From Actinomycetota bacterium (GTDB taxonomy: Bacteria; Actinomycetota; Aquicultoria; Aquicultorales; Aquicultoraceae): 64,000 nucleotides of DNA. The stretch spans positions 1 through 64,000 of the forward strand of contig JAGXSZ010000036.1 in NCBI GenBank assembly GCA_018333515.1. Direction: 5' to 3'. Shown here one piece after another: positions 1 through 7,654 of this stretch. A program made the position numbers and the translations under genes. Positions within the stretch are counted from its first letter, which is position 1; each line of letters opens with the position of its first letter. The notes under the pieces are model-generated. The model searched no databases, was not told the origin of the DNA, and saw only the letters and a program-made list of their open reading frames with translations.

Positions 1-1
1 C

Positions 2-160
2 GAGAAAGCCATCTGGTGCTGGCGCAGGATGCTCAGTAGCCGCAGTAGCAAGAGCTACATTACGTGGGATAAATTCCATAAGATTAAAGCGCTGTTTCCC
101 TTGTTGCGTCCAAAACTTGCAATTCCTTATGAGAAATTGAAAGTATACGCAATGCTGTGA
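2..160 (+). CDS. Group II intron reverse transcriptase/maturase, C-terminal end (partial)
   Basis: Only the last 52 codons are present, running in from the left edge and ending at TGA 158-160. The peptide contains WCWRRM, ITWDKFHKIK, FPLLRPKL and IPYEKLKVYAML, the usual end of LtrA-type intron-encoded proteins (X/DNA-binding region). In the family this protein splices its host intron RNA and reverse-transcribes it into a DNA target. Reverse transcriptase motifs and the start are outside the window, so integrity cannot be judged. The position just upstream of the domain V hairpin fits an ORF in intron domain IV. Confidence 0.85.
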   Translation, partial: EKAIWCWRRMLSSRSSKSYITWDKFHKIKALFPLLRPKLAIPYEKLKVYAML

Positions 161-173
161 ACCAATTTCTGAA

Positions 174-206
174 GAGCCCGGTGCGGGAAATCCGCACGCC
201 GGGTTC
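174..206 (+). ncRNA. Group II intron domain V
   Basis: The 33-nt segment starts GAGCCCGG and ends CCGGGTTC, folding as GAGCCCG/CGGGTTC with an inner GTGCGG/CCGCAC stem capped by a GAAA-type loop. It carries the AGC triad at its 5' side, the catalytic signature of domain V. It lies 13 bases after the maturase stop, the normal arrangement. Confidence 0.75.
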
Positions 207-284
207 TGTGGGGGTTGGGCCACCCAATTGGGTGGCCCTTCTACCCGGAGGTCGGCGGCTAAAAGCCGCCCCCTATCCCGATTC

Positions 285-584
285 AGGGTATTGTTATAAG
301 ACTCACATTGCTTTATTATACTAAGATTTTAGTGGCACCCTAGAAGGGGTACAGTCACTTATGAATAACGGTTTTAGTTGTCTTATAAAACCCAGCACTT
401 TTGATTTTCATTAACATCACAATCTAACTAGTTGTCGCTAAAGAGATACAATATGGCTCCCTTGCATAATCGACAAGATCTCTCTTTATGGCAAGTTTTA
501 AAGTTATTCAAGTAGGTCTTATATTGCTGGCTGATTATGGTAGATTTATATTGTAGTGTATTAGCAGATAATTACGAGGCGATT
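285..584. other. Non-coding stretch upstream of the nuclease cassette
   Basis: AT-rich spacer of about 300 bases. A 9-bp inverted repeat (TTATAAGAC at 294-302, GTCTTATAA at 380-388) is the only clear structure. No convincing -35/-10 pair stands out. An in-frame ATG at 537 exists but has no ribosome binding site. Confidence 0.4.
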
Positions 585-1181
585 ATGTTACCAGATTTTC
601 CTCAAGCAAAAAACGAGCTCATGCAGGTACTGACGGAGCGCATGAAACTAATTCAATCAGGGTTTATGCAGCCCTTCGGAGAGTTACCGAAGTTTGTCAT
701 GCATGAGGGAGATAGTTTCAGGATTATTCGAGCCGATGGTTCTATTGATGAAGTCCCAATGAAGGAAGCTAAGGTAAAAATTACTATTGAGCACTCAGAA
801 GTTGAAACCATGACGCCTGCAGAAATCATTCAAAGAGTGGATTCGATGGCCGAAGAGATGGCAAGGCAGCAATCACAAATCTTTTTCAAGAAAATCAACG
901 AGACAACAGCTGCGGTTGGTAATACCATCGATGTGGGTGGAGGAGAGCTTACCGTCGATGATTATTTAGATATGCTATCGAAAGTTCAATTCAATTTTGA
1001 TGAAAATGGAGAGCCTAAGCTACCCGTAGCTGTTACAGGCGAAAAGCTCCATGAGGCTATGGTTAAAATACAAGAACAGCTTAGAACCGATGCAGCCGCA
1101 AAAGCCCGTTTCGATGAAATCATTCGGCAAGAAAAGGAAGAGTGGCGTGTTAGAGAGAGTAATCGAAAATTGGTTGGATAG
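585..1181 (+). CDS. Unknown protein, first gene of a two-gene cassette
   Basis: A 198-residue protein I do not recognise. The start ATG 585 is chosen over ATG 537 because GAGG sits 6-7 bases before it. The protein is soluble and acidic, has no signal peptide or membrane segment, and its last ~45 residues (HEAMVKIQEQLRTDAAAKARFDEII) look helical and possibly coiled coil. A central segment has NETTAAVGNTIDVGGGELTVDDY. It overlaps the following nuclease-like gene by 35 bases, so the two are probably translated together and act together. Base composition is AT-richer than the housekeeping genes further on, in keeping with acquired DNA between a group II intron and an IS relic. Confidence 0.75.
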   Translation: MLPDFPQAKNELMQVLTERMKLIQSGFMQPFGELPKFVMHEGDSFRIIRADGSIDEVPMKEAKVKITIEHSEVETMTPAEIIQRVDSMAEEMARQQSQIFFKKINETTAAVGNTIDVGGGELTVDDYLDMLSKVQFNFDENGEPKLPVAVTGEKLHEAMVKIQEQLRTDAAAKARFDEIIRQEKEEWRVRESNRKLVG

Positions 1182-2781
1182 GGCGAGCGAAAAGTCCTTC
1201 CAGATTCCATTTTCTCATATGCTTATCAACGAAGGGTACAAAATAATACACGTATCGCGACATTGCGGTATGGAACTTGGGAAAGACATCATAGCTATCG
1301 ATGCAGACGGAACACCATGCGCTTTTCAGCTTAAAGGTGCAAAGAATGGTAAAATCTCTCTCTCACAGTGGCGAGAGGATAGTATTAGCGCACAATTGCA
1401 GGATTTGGTTATGACGGCTATCGACCACCCCTCGGTTGATGCCACTAAGCCCCACCGCTCATTTTTTGTTACGAACGGTAATCTTGAAGAAGAGGTAAGC
1501 CGAGCCATAAGCGATATGAACCGAACTTGGGAGAGGCAAGGTCAACCTTACGGCATAGAAACGATTGTTCGAGGAGAGTTCCTTGAAATGGCGCTTAACC
1601 TAGGAACCAATCTTCTCCCATCGGGCTTACCAGATACTACGCTTGAGCAAAGATTCCTCCAACTCTTTCAAGAAATGGGCAACGACGTTCTACCTAAGGA
1701 AAAACTCACTGCGCTCATAGAATCAGTCTTACCATTCGGTTACGTGAAAACGAACGATAGAAGCAGGAAGCCGTCGAAAGCGGCATGTAGTAGGGCAATA
1801 TCGGGCGCTGCTGTTCTATGCTCAATCAGCACTTCCAGTTTTGATGAGAAGAATAACCACGTGGCGGTCATAGAAGCATGGGTCATATTCTTATCTTATA
1901 CACTGGCGCTGGCAGAGAGATGGGACCTAGACCCAAAATATTGGAAAAATGAATTTGAAATGGCTAAACAAGCAATTTATAACAAGCTCGAAGACCTCTA
2001 TGACGAAGTCAAGGAAGCGCCTTACCTGACAGAAGGGAACGCATTGGCTGACCCGCCGTTCTACCGTGTAAGATTAACATGGTTAGTGGCCTATATGAGC
2101 ATCCTTGGCCTCTGGAGGCGTTTCGAGAACAAAAGAGCAGATGAAACCGATGTCTTTATCAAGGAATTCTGCTTAGAGAATCGTCGCAAACTTTATATGT
2201 GGGGTGAAGCTGCTGCACCCCAGTTCCTTGCGGCGATGTGGTATCAAAAAAAAGTTATCTCGACGCCTGAGCCAGACTTTTTGCTTAAGGCTCTTATCGA
2301 GGTAATTTGTCATGTCAACAAACCGAAAGGGGAGGAGCTATTAGCGAATCCGTATTATGATGCGAACAGTGTTATGCCCCACCTTTTGGGGATAGCGGAA
2401 AAGCCATTGGATGAAAGATTTCGCGGTAACTCATATGTCTTAGAAGGTCTAGTTCACCTCTTCGTGAGACGCAATTTTAAGCAACATACTTGGCCGCTTT
2501 GGCCTGATGTTACTAGGATCTCGGTTACAACATTTAAACCGAAGAAATTATGGCATCTATATAAATGGAATAACCGAGAAGGAGTTCTTGAGATAGCCTA
2601 TCCAAAGCATACCCAGGATTGGAGTGAGCTACGAACAATGGCTCAAGAATCTGGTGGCGCTTATGTTCCTAAACTTATTAAGACCGAACCAGTTCTGTTC
2701 CTACTATTCTTATGTGTTTATCCCCATCGAATGAATGCATCTATTATGCGATGGTTGGATTCAGAGCTAATGAGAATCTAA
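1147..2781 (+). CDS. Restriction-endonuclease-like (PD-(D/E)XK) protein with large helical C-terminal region
   Basis: 544 residues from GTG 1147, which has AAGGAAG 4-10 bases upstream; an ATG at 1051 in the same frame would overlap the previous gene far more. The first ~140 residues have a Mrr-like PD-(D/E)XK pattern: EGYKIIHV, then GMELGKDIIAIDADG, then FQLKG. That gives the metal-binding Asp (GKDI) and the QxK variant of the ExK motif. The remaining ~400 residues are helix-rich without a motif I can name, with LTWLVAYMSILGLWRR and a hydrophobic end (PVLFLLFLCVYPH). Families with this fold usually cut DNA; the target and the partner's role are inference. The gene pair resembles the layout of phage-defence cassettes. 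Confidence 0.7.
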   Translation: MLERVIENWLDRASEKSFQIPFSHMLINEGYKIIHVSRHCGMELGKDIIAIDADGTPCAFQLKGAKNGKISLSQWREDSISAQLQDLVMTAIDHPSVDATKPHRSFFVTNGNLEEEVSRAISDMNRTWERQGQPYGIETIVRGEFLEMALNLGTNLLPSGLPDTTLEQRFLQLFQEMGNDVLPKEKLTALIESVLPFGYVKTNDRSRKPSKAACSRAISGAAVLCSISTSSFDEKNNHVAVIEAWVIFLSYTLALAERWDLDPKYWKNEFEMAKQAIYNKLEDLYDEVKEAPYLTEGNALADPPFYRVRLTWLVAYMSILGLWRRFENKRADETDVFIKEFCLENRRKLYMWGEAAAPQFLAAMWYQKKVISTPEPDFLLKALIEVICHVNKPKGEELLANPYYDANSVMPHLLGIAEKPLDERFRGNSYVLEGLVHLFVRRNFKQHTWPLWPDVTRISVTTFKPKKLWHLYKWNNREGVLEIAYPKHTQDWSELRTMAQESGGAYVPKLIKTEPVLFLLFLCVYPHRMNASIMRWLDSELMRI

Positions 2782-2822
2782 AGGTTCATTTTTTGATAAG
2801 GTTCAATGATAAAAATGAACCT
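2782..2822. repeat. 12-bp perfect inverted repeat after the nuclease gene
   Basis: AGGTTCATTTTT (2782-2793) and AAAAATGAACCT (2811-2822) are perfect inverted copies around a 17-base loop, beginning directly after the stop codon of the nuclease gene and ending at the stop of the IS relic on the other strand. It may terminate transcription from both sides, although no T-run follows the second arm. Confidence 0.55.
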
Positions 2823-3175
2823 CACCCAAAAACTGGTCCATTTAAAACTAGAGAAAATTTAGTTTCTGGCGTTTCCTTACAGTCGTAATTCGCCGCATAT
2901 TCAGCGGGAGTCATGTTGCCGAGCGAGCTGTGCGGCGTAAAATTATTGCACTCAATTCTCCAGGCCGCGATCTTGGCCCGAGCGTCCTCTATGGAGAGGA
3001 ACTTGTTCGTATTTAAGCACTCATCTCCGAATCGTTCGACAACGCTTTCAAGCTTGTCATCGCCGGTTAAAAATTGACCCCCTGGTCTGAGAACCGTAAG
3101 ATTTCTGCTGTGAGATATGATTGACCCTCGCGATAATGGCTCGGCCAACCACATGCATATCTCTTTGACGTACAA
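2822..3175 (-). pseudogene. IS3-family transposase remnant (OrfB C-terminus)
   Basis: Read on the minus strand the peptide contains [18 protein letters not shown], then [16 protein letters not shown] and [10 protein letters not shown], the C-terminal end of the IS3-type (rve) transposase domain, including the final part of the catalytic region. Only about 85 residues are recognisable; the reading frame upstream ([21 protein letters not shown]) is not transposase-like, so the DDE core and OrfA are missing. The outer end (ACCCAAAAACTGGTCC, 2824-2839) resembles the terminal inverted repeat of such elements. It is therefore a dead relic next to the nuclease cassette. Confidence 0.8.
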
Positions 3176-3254
3176 TCACAGTAAGAGATATAATACAAAC
3201 AATCGTACGTCTAGTTTCAAGTGCGTATTTGCCAGCAGCAAAAAGGAGATATTG

Positions 3255-3461
3255 ATGCCAGAGACTAGCGGCGGCCCTTACCGTTGGCGAACTTGGTTAA
3301 GAACCCATCTGCCATGGTTCCTAATTAACTTTGGTATTGCGAGTAAAGGCAAAGATTGTGAAGCTGCTGGTGGTCGTCATGAGTGGTACAACAATGATGG
3401 CGAATCTAGCGGATGCTACCATTGCAAAATCATACGTCGTGGCGAGCTATGGGACCAATGA
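3255..3461 (+). CDS. Small conserved protein with a zinc-ribbon-like pattern
   Basis: 68 residues from ATG 3255, preceded by AAAAGGAG with 7-base spacing; the longer reading from 3117 overlaps the IS relic and is not supported. The N-terminus is aromatic and basic (GGPYRWRTWLRTHLPWFL), followed by C35, H42, C54 and C57 (GGRHEWYN and SGCYHC), a likely metal-binding knuckle. I know proteins of this appearance as an unnamed family of very small proteins but no function. It is followed 57 bases later by another small gene on the same strand. Confidence 0.65.
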   Translation: MPETSGGPYRWRTWLRTHLPWFLINFGIASKGKDCEAAGGRHEWYNNDGESSGCYHCKIIRRGELWDQ

Positions 3462-3518
3462 ATTTATTAGGTGCTGATTAAACCGATGAAATAACGTGCG
3501 AGGTTGTGGTAGGAATCG

Positions 3519-3818
3519 ATGGGAAAGAAACTAATCCCTAAAGACAGCGAGCTATATGGGCGTATAGATGAGGTTCTTCATTATATCTGGGATCCAATAG
3601 GAATCTCCGATGAGCCCTGGGCGCGCGACGAATATCACACTTATTTGCCCGAAGTATTCTCTTTAATTAAATCCAATAGCAGCATCGACAAAATTGTTGA
3701 CTATCTTGTAAGGATAGAGCACGAGCGCATGGGTCTTACTCCAAACAGAGAACACGCAAAGATAGTCGCAGAAATCTTAGTGGCTTGGCAACAAAGGGTA
3801 TCTGAGGAGAATCGCTGA
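3519..3818 (+). CDS. Conserved protein of unknown function (99 aa)
   Basis: The protein begins at ATG 3519 after a weak AGGAAT. The key stretch is RIDEVLHYIWDPIGISDEPW followed by ARDEYHTYLPEVFSLI, seen in a widespread unnamed family of about 100 residues. It is acidic, soluble and helical, without signal peptide or membrane segment. The size and composition would suit an immunity or antitoxin-like protein, but no toxin partner is visible beside it, so no role is assigned. Confidence 0.65.
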   Translation: MGKKLIPKDSELYGRIDEVLHYIWDPIGISDEPWARDEYHTYLPEVFSLIKSNSSIDKIVDYLVRIEHERMGLTPNREHAKIVAEILVAWQQRVSEENR

Positions 3819-3914
3819 GAAATGGCTATAGCGAACATCATCTTAGAGGGAGCCATCGACTTTCGCTTATCATCGGCTAGGAGTTTCCGCTTCCAAACGT
3901 AAAGGAACATCGCG

Positions 3915-5054
3915 ATGAAGGTGTTGGTAATATACGATTCGCTTTATGGCAACACGGAGCAAATAGTCCGAGCGATTGGCGCTGCTTGCGGCTCCGGCGA
4001 GGATGTCGCGGTGCTTCGCGTGGGCGATGTGAAACCTCAGCAACTGGCGGGATTGGATATGCTAGTCGTTGGTTCGCCTACGCAGGGATTCAGGCCGACC
4101 CCTGCAATCAAAAACTTGATAGACAGCGTCCCGGTGAGCGGCTTAAAAGGGGTCAAGGTGGCCGCGTTCGACACCAGGATGTCACCAGATGATTTCGATT
4201 CTACATTAGGGCGCACAGCGGGGCGCTTTTTTATGGGGACATTCGGTTATGCCGCTAAGCCTGTCGCGGAAGGGCTCGAGAAAAAGGCTGGAGAGCTGGC
4301 GGTTCCTCCTGAAGGGTTCTTTGTCGAGGGCAAGGAAGGGCCGCTGAGAGAAGGCGAACTCGAACGAGCTGCAGATTGGGCAAGGCAGCTCATGGGGGGC
4401 ACAACTGTGAAATTATTCTTCAAAAAAGGTTATATGATCGCTGCTCTCACAATAGTGGTTGCGGTAGCCTTTGCAGTAAATTTCTCGGTACTTGGAAATA
4501 ACCAAAACAATGATAAAGCCAATATCAAACCAGCTAGTAGTGAAACCGCGCCTCTAAATATCGGAGTATCGGGGTATGAGGTGCCATATACGGTTGAACA
4601 AGCTACCAAAAGCGCTAAAGATATTGCAATTGGCACTGTAGTCGACGTACAGCCAAGCGTTTGGAACACAAAAGACGGCAAAAGACCGGCGGGTTTGCAG
4701 CCGGATGATCCAAACTTGTTCCGCCCGGATAAAGACGGCAATATAGTCATGATTTACACGCCGGTTGTCGTCGAGGTAAAGAAAAAACTCAAAGGCTGTG
4801 ACAGCAATCGGATTGTCATCAAGATTTTGGGTGGAACAGTGGGCGACGACAAAGTCGTTCAAGCCGAGCAGGAAGCGCTTAGCCTCGGTGATGAGGTCGC
4901 GCTGTTTACCGATTATACGTTCACGGAAGCAAATGGAGATACGCTCGATGTGCCTCTACTCGTGAAAAAAGCCAAGGATGGGCAAGTAAAGTGGGGGCTT
5001 GAGAAGATAGCCCTCGATGACCTCGAGAAAAAGGTAACGGCTTTAAAGCAGTAG
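3915..5054 (+). CDS. Flavodoxin domain fused to a membrane-anchored extracytoplasmic domain
   Basis: 379 residues. Residues 1-160 are a flavodoxin: MKVLVIYDSLYGNTEQIV holds the FMN-phosphate loop, and the domain ends with ELERAADWARQLMG, where free flavodoxins of this type normally stop. In the same frame follows VKLFFKKGYMIAALTIVVAV, a transmembrane segment (about 172-194) with positive charges before it, then about 185 residues with no cysteine pairs or known motif, predicted outside the membrane. GTG at 4407 with GGGG upstream could be an independent start for the second part. This looks like two genes joined by loss of a stop codon, or a real fusion; the flavodoxin would remain cytoplasmic. 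Confidence 0.75.
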   Translation: MKVLVIYDSLYGNTEQIVRAIGAACGSGEDVAVLRVGDVKPQQLAGLDMLVVGSPTQGFRPTPAIKNLIDSVPVSGLKGVKVAAFDTRMSPDDFDSTLGRTAGRFFMGTFGYAAKPVAEGLEKKAGELAVPPEGFFVEGKEGPLREGELERAADWARQLMGGTTVKLFFKKGYMIAALTIVVAVAFAVNFSVLGNNQNNDKANIKPASSETAPLNIGVSGYEVPYTVEQATKSAKDIAIGTVVDVQPSVWNTKDGKRPAGLQPDDPNLFRPDKDGNIVMIYTPVVVEVKKKLKGCDSNRIVIKILGGTVGDDKVVQAEQEALSLGDEVALFTDYTFTEANGDTLDVPLLVKKAKDGQVKWGLEKIALDDLEKKVTALKQ

Positions 5055-5202
5055 ACTCGTAGATTAGCTAAGCAATTGATTGCCAATAGTCATCGGTCGA
5101 AAGCACGAGCATGTTGCCAATCCATACAGAGGACTTGATTGCTCTTTACACTAAATTTAGATATCCTTGAGGTATAGCATCGGGCTATAAAAGGAGGGTA
5201 AG

Positions 5203-5427
5203 ATGCTGGTAAACTGGCGAGACCATATTGTAAGCACCGCTGATGTACTTCACGGTAAGCCGCGCATCAAAGGCATGCGCATTCCCGTAAGTCTTATTCT
5301 CGGATACCTGGCTTCAGGTATGTCGGCCGGAGAGATAATCGAGGAGTTTCCAGACCTTACTAAAGAGCATATAGCCGTTTGTCTGGATTATGCCCGGGAT
5401 TTATCAGATTTCGAGGCTGCGGTGTAA
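5203..5427 (+). CDS. DUF433 antitoxin-like protein
   Basis: 74 residues from ATG 5203, with a strong AAAGGAGG 5-12 bases upstream. The sequence carries the DUF433 pattern: VNWRDHIVSTADVLHGKPRI, KGMRIPVSLILGYLASGMS, IIEEFPDLTKEHI and CLDYARD. This is a VapB-like winged-helix family that normally binds DNA and neutralises a DUF5615 PIN-type RNase encoded just downstream. Here the stop codon overlaps the ATG of that toxin (TAATG), but the toxin is truncated, leaving an orphan antitoxin. Confidence 0.85.
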   Translation: MLVNWRDHIVSTADVLHGKPRIKGMRIPVSLILGYLASGMSAGEIIEEFPDLTKEHIAVCLDYARDLSDFEAAV

Positions 5428-5555
5428 TGGGTCTGAGGCTGTTTGCTGATCATTGCACGCCAAGCTCCCCTCGTCTTTGTTCGCCTTGCTCTAACCAGAA
5501 CCCACACAAACACACCCCATCCCACCCCCAACCCACAACCCTCATGGACATATAA
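5427..5555 (+). pseudogene. Truncated DUF5615 PIN-like toxin
   Basis: ATG 5427 overlaps the DUF433 stop codon by one base. The first residues MGLRLFADHCTP match the N-terminus of DUF5615 PIN toxins (conserved Asp in LFADHC). After that the frame runs into Pro/His/Thr-rich noise (HKHTPSHPQP) and stops at 5553-5555, so the remaining ~90 residues with the other catalytic acids are absent. It is a deletion remnant, not a functional RNase. Confidence 0.65.
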
Positions 5556-5595
5556 AATCATCAGCCAATTGCCGGGCGACATACTTGACATTTAC

Positions 5596-5624
5596 TTGAC
5601 AAGTATTTGGAGCAATGCTACGCT
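5596..5624 (+). promoter_or_regulatory. Putative promoter of the rsbRD-dsrMKJOP operon
   Basis: TTGACA at 5596-5601 and TACGCT at 5619-5624 with a 17-base spacer. A second TTGACA lies 11 bases upstream (5585-5590). The site faces the operon across a leader of about 360 bases. Confidence 0.5.
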
Positions 5625-5996
5625 GATTGGAACAATTGTTACAAACTTTCTATGTTGCGCTTCTGATAAGGGCATGAGAGCCGCAATTGTTTTTGGTTAT
5701 CTTAAATCAAACTTGGTGTAAGACTTATGTCCCGCCCGCGGGCATAATCATGATATCTAATCTTAGTTTTTCGACGTAAACTTCGGTTTAGCATATACGA
5801 CAAAAGGCAACCTAAGGAGGTATTATGTGAAAACTGGTTCCCCCTCATGGTGGCGGCGAGTTAAAACCGCACCTACTTGAAGGCAACAAGCCGAATGATT
5901 CACGAACAAAGCAGATTGGAAAGGCTTTGTTGAGAGTAAACCGTTTCTAACGGTATCTTCCGGCCAATCCCAACTGCTCTCATGAACGGAGATGAT
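5625..5996 (+). other. Long leader of the dsr operon
   Basis: About 370 bases without a substantial gene. It contains a very strong ribosome binding site (TAAGGAGG, 5814-5821) followed by a 17-codon reading frame, and small potential hairpins (CCGTTTCTAACGG, 5940-5952). I could not match it to a known riboswitch class. A 92-residue reading frame across 5443-5721 is low complexity and not believed. Confidence 0.4.
5827..5880 (+). CDS. Possible 17-residue leader peptide upstream of the dsr operon
   Basis: GTG 5827 stands 5 bases after the near-perfect TAAGGAGG and opens a frame of 17 codons ending in TGA 5878-5880: VKTGSPSWWRRVKTAPT. Two adjacent Trp and two Arg codons lie in the middle. The same ribosome binding site also faces ATG 5825 followed at once by TGA, a start-stop. 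Either could regulate the operon by translation; no terminator or antiterminator was clear. Confidence 0.35.
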   Translation: MKTGSPSWWRRVKTAPT

Positions 5997-6566
5997 ATGG
6001 CGACTAAGCTTAATGACATCTTAAGAAAGAAGAAGTCCGCTATCTTAAAGCGATGGCTCGATGTGATATCGGCTACGTATTCCGGTGAAGCCGCAGCTTT
6101 CCTAAAGGGCCAAAAAAACAAGTTTACGGGTCCGGTAGGATATACCATCCACGAGGGATTAGAAGGGCTTGTCGATGGCCTCATCGACGAGGCGCCTTTC
6201 GTGGAGATTGCTCCTTATCTCGAGAGTATCATCAAAGTCAGAGCCGTGCAGGACTTTTCTCCCTCTCAAGCCGTAGCCTTCATCTTCCATCTGAAAAAGA
6301 TAATCAGTGAGGAATCACAGAATACGAGCGATACGCGGGGCGCTGTAGATGCTGCGGCATTGACTGCGTTCGAGTTAAAAATAGACACCCTTGCACTTAT
6401 ATCCTTTGATTTATACATGGAAGCACGCGATAAGATATATCAGCTCAAAACTAACGAGTCGAATGATATGGTCTTCAGATTGCTTCAGAAGGAACGCAGG
6501 TTATGTGAGATGCAAGAGCAGGGTCTAGGGCAAGGTCCGAATATTGAAACACCAATTTTAAAATAA
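5997..6566 (+). CDS. RsbRD N-terminal-domain protein linked to dsrMKJOP
   Basis: 189 residues from ATG 5997 with GGAG 7 bases upstream. The N-terminal half, LNDILRKKKSAILKRWLDVI followed by SATYSGEAAAFL and DPVG-like KFTGPVGYTI, matches the globin-like sensor domain of RsbRD/RsbT co-antagonist proteins. Members of this family are often encoded directly in front of dsrM in sulfate reducers and related bacteria. No STAS domain is present, so it is the sensor part alone. It lies 18 bases before dsrM and is very likely cotranscribed; it may sense redox or a ligand for the complex, which is inference. Confidence 0.8.
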   Translation: MATKLNDILRKKKSAILKRWLDVISATYSGEAAAFLKGQKNKFTGPVGYTIHEGLEGLVDGLIDEAPFVEIAPYLESIIKVRAVQDFSPSQAVAFIFHLKKIISEESQNTSDTRGAVDAAALTAFELKIDTLALISFDLYMEARDKIYQLKTNESNDMVFRLLQKERRLCEMQEQGLGQGPNIETPILK

Positions 6567-6584
6567 AGAAAAGAGGTGAATAGA

Positions 6585-7652
6585 ATGGGAGCCTTATTTT
6601 CCTTGGCTGTAGTTTTGTTACTTAGCTTGGTCGCCTATGTTGGGGTCGAGTTTGTCGGCATGCAGTCTTTCTTCGGAATCGTTATACCTTATGTTGCCGT
6701 TCTAACAATCATCGTTGGAGTTGTCTATCGCGTAGTAACGTGGGGAAAGTCGCCCGTACCCTTTGCTATCTCGACATCCTGCGGTCAGCAAAAATCTCTG
6801 CCGTGGATAAACCAGAGCAAACTCGACAACCCCTCCACCACCAGCGGTGTAATCGGCAGAATGGCGCTCGAGATACTTCTTTTCCGTTCGCTGTTTAGAA
6901 ACAACACCAGCGAATTGAGAGAAGGGCGGCTTGCCTATAGTTCCGGCAAGTGGCTGTGGTTGGCGGCGTTAGCGTTTCACTGGACGTTCTTGATTGTTCT
7001 AATTCGACACATGAGGTTTTTCGCGGAGCCCTCTCCCGTATATGTGAGCGCATTAGAGAGCCTCGATGGTTTTATGCAAATCGGCGCTCCAAGGCTATAT
7101 ATGACAGGTGCGATATTGTTGGTGGCGGTGGGCTACCTCCTATACCGGAGGCTTGCTGTACGCACAGTCCGCTATATCTCACTTGCAGCCGATTATTTTC
7201 CGCTCTTTTTGATAATATCGATTGCTACCACCGGTATCCTCATGAGGTATTTCTTCAAGGTGGATATTGTGAGCGTAAAAGAGCTGACAATGGGCTTGAT
7301 TGGCTTCAGCCCCGTCATCCCGGAGGGAATCGGCGTTATCTTCTATATCCACGTATTTCTTGTCAGCACCCTCTTTGTTTACTTCCCATTTAGCAAACTG
7401 GTCCATGCGGGCGGCGTGTTCCTCAGCCCAACAAGAAATCTGGCAAACGATAGCCGCATGAAAAGACATATCAACCCATGGAATTATCCCGTCAAGCTCC
7501 ATCCATACGAAGAGTATGAGGATGATTTCAGGGAGAAGATGGAGAACGCTGGAATACCAGTCGAAATCCCCTCAGCAAAAGCGCCCGCGGAGGCTGAGAG
7601 CGAATCCGGCAATGAAAAGAACGACGCTGAGATACCAGTGGGAGAGGAGTGA
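6585..7652 (+). CDS. dsrM: DsrM, membrane b-type cytochrome of the DsrMKJOP complex
   Basis: 355 residues from ATG 6585 (AGAGGTG 6 bases upstream); an earlier GTG 6576 overlaps that site. Two hydrophobic helices at the N-terminus are followed by a NarI-like cytochrome b region with several membrane spans (LWLAALAFHWTFLIVLIRHM, YISLAADYFPLFLIISIATT, IFYIHVFLVSTLFVYFPFSK) and His residues suited to heme b ligation. An acidic tail follows (EEYEDDFREKMENAG). DsrM takes part in menaquinol/menaquinone exchange and passes electrons with DsrK. It overlaps or abuts dsrK within two bases. Confidence 0.9.
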   Translation: MGALFSLAVVLLLSLVAYVGVEFVGMQSFFGIVIPYVAVLTIIVGVVYRVVTWGKSPVPFAISTSCGQQKSLPWINQSKLDNPSTTSGVIGRMALEILLFRSLFRNNTSELREGRLAYSSGKWLWLAALAFHWTFLIVLIRHMRFFAEPSPVYVSALESLDGFMQIGAPRLYMTGAILLVAVGYLLYRRLAVRTVRYISLAADYFPLFLIISIATTGILMRYFFKVDIVSVKELTMGLIGFSPVIPEGIGVIFYIHVFLVSTLFVYFPFSKLVHAGGVFLSPTRNLANDSRMKRHINPWNYPVKLHPYEEYEDDFREKMENAGIPVEIPSAKAPAEAESESGNEKNDAEIPVGEE

Positions 7653-7654
7653 TC

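Larger units (their letters stand above)
1..282 (+). mobile_element. 3' end of a group II intron
   Basis: The window opens inside a group II intron: the last codons of its maturase are followed 13 bases later by a domain V-like hairpin and a second long hairpin (GGGCCACCCAATTGGGTGGCCC type palindrome around 218-239). The 3' splice site cannot be fixed: it is either near 246-248 (after CTACCC) or near 280, after a further hairpin GGCGGCTAAAAGCCGCC at 254-270. The 5' part lies outside the window. Confidence 0.75.

Noticed and set aside
3117-3254. Longer start for the 68-residue protein
   Set aside because: The extension overlaps the IS relic, is low in family likeness, and a strong AAAAGGAG precedes the inner ATG.
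5443-5721. 92-codon frame after the DUF433 gene
   Set aside because: Pro/Thr/His-rich low complexity, no ribosome binding site, and it covers a toxin stump and a promoter.
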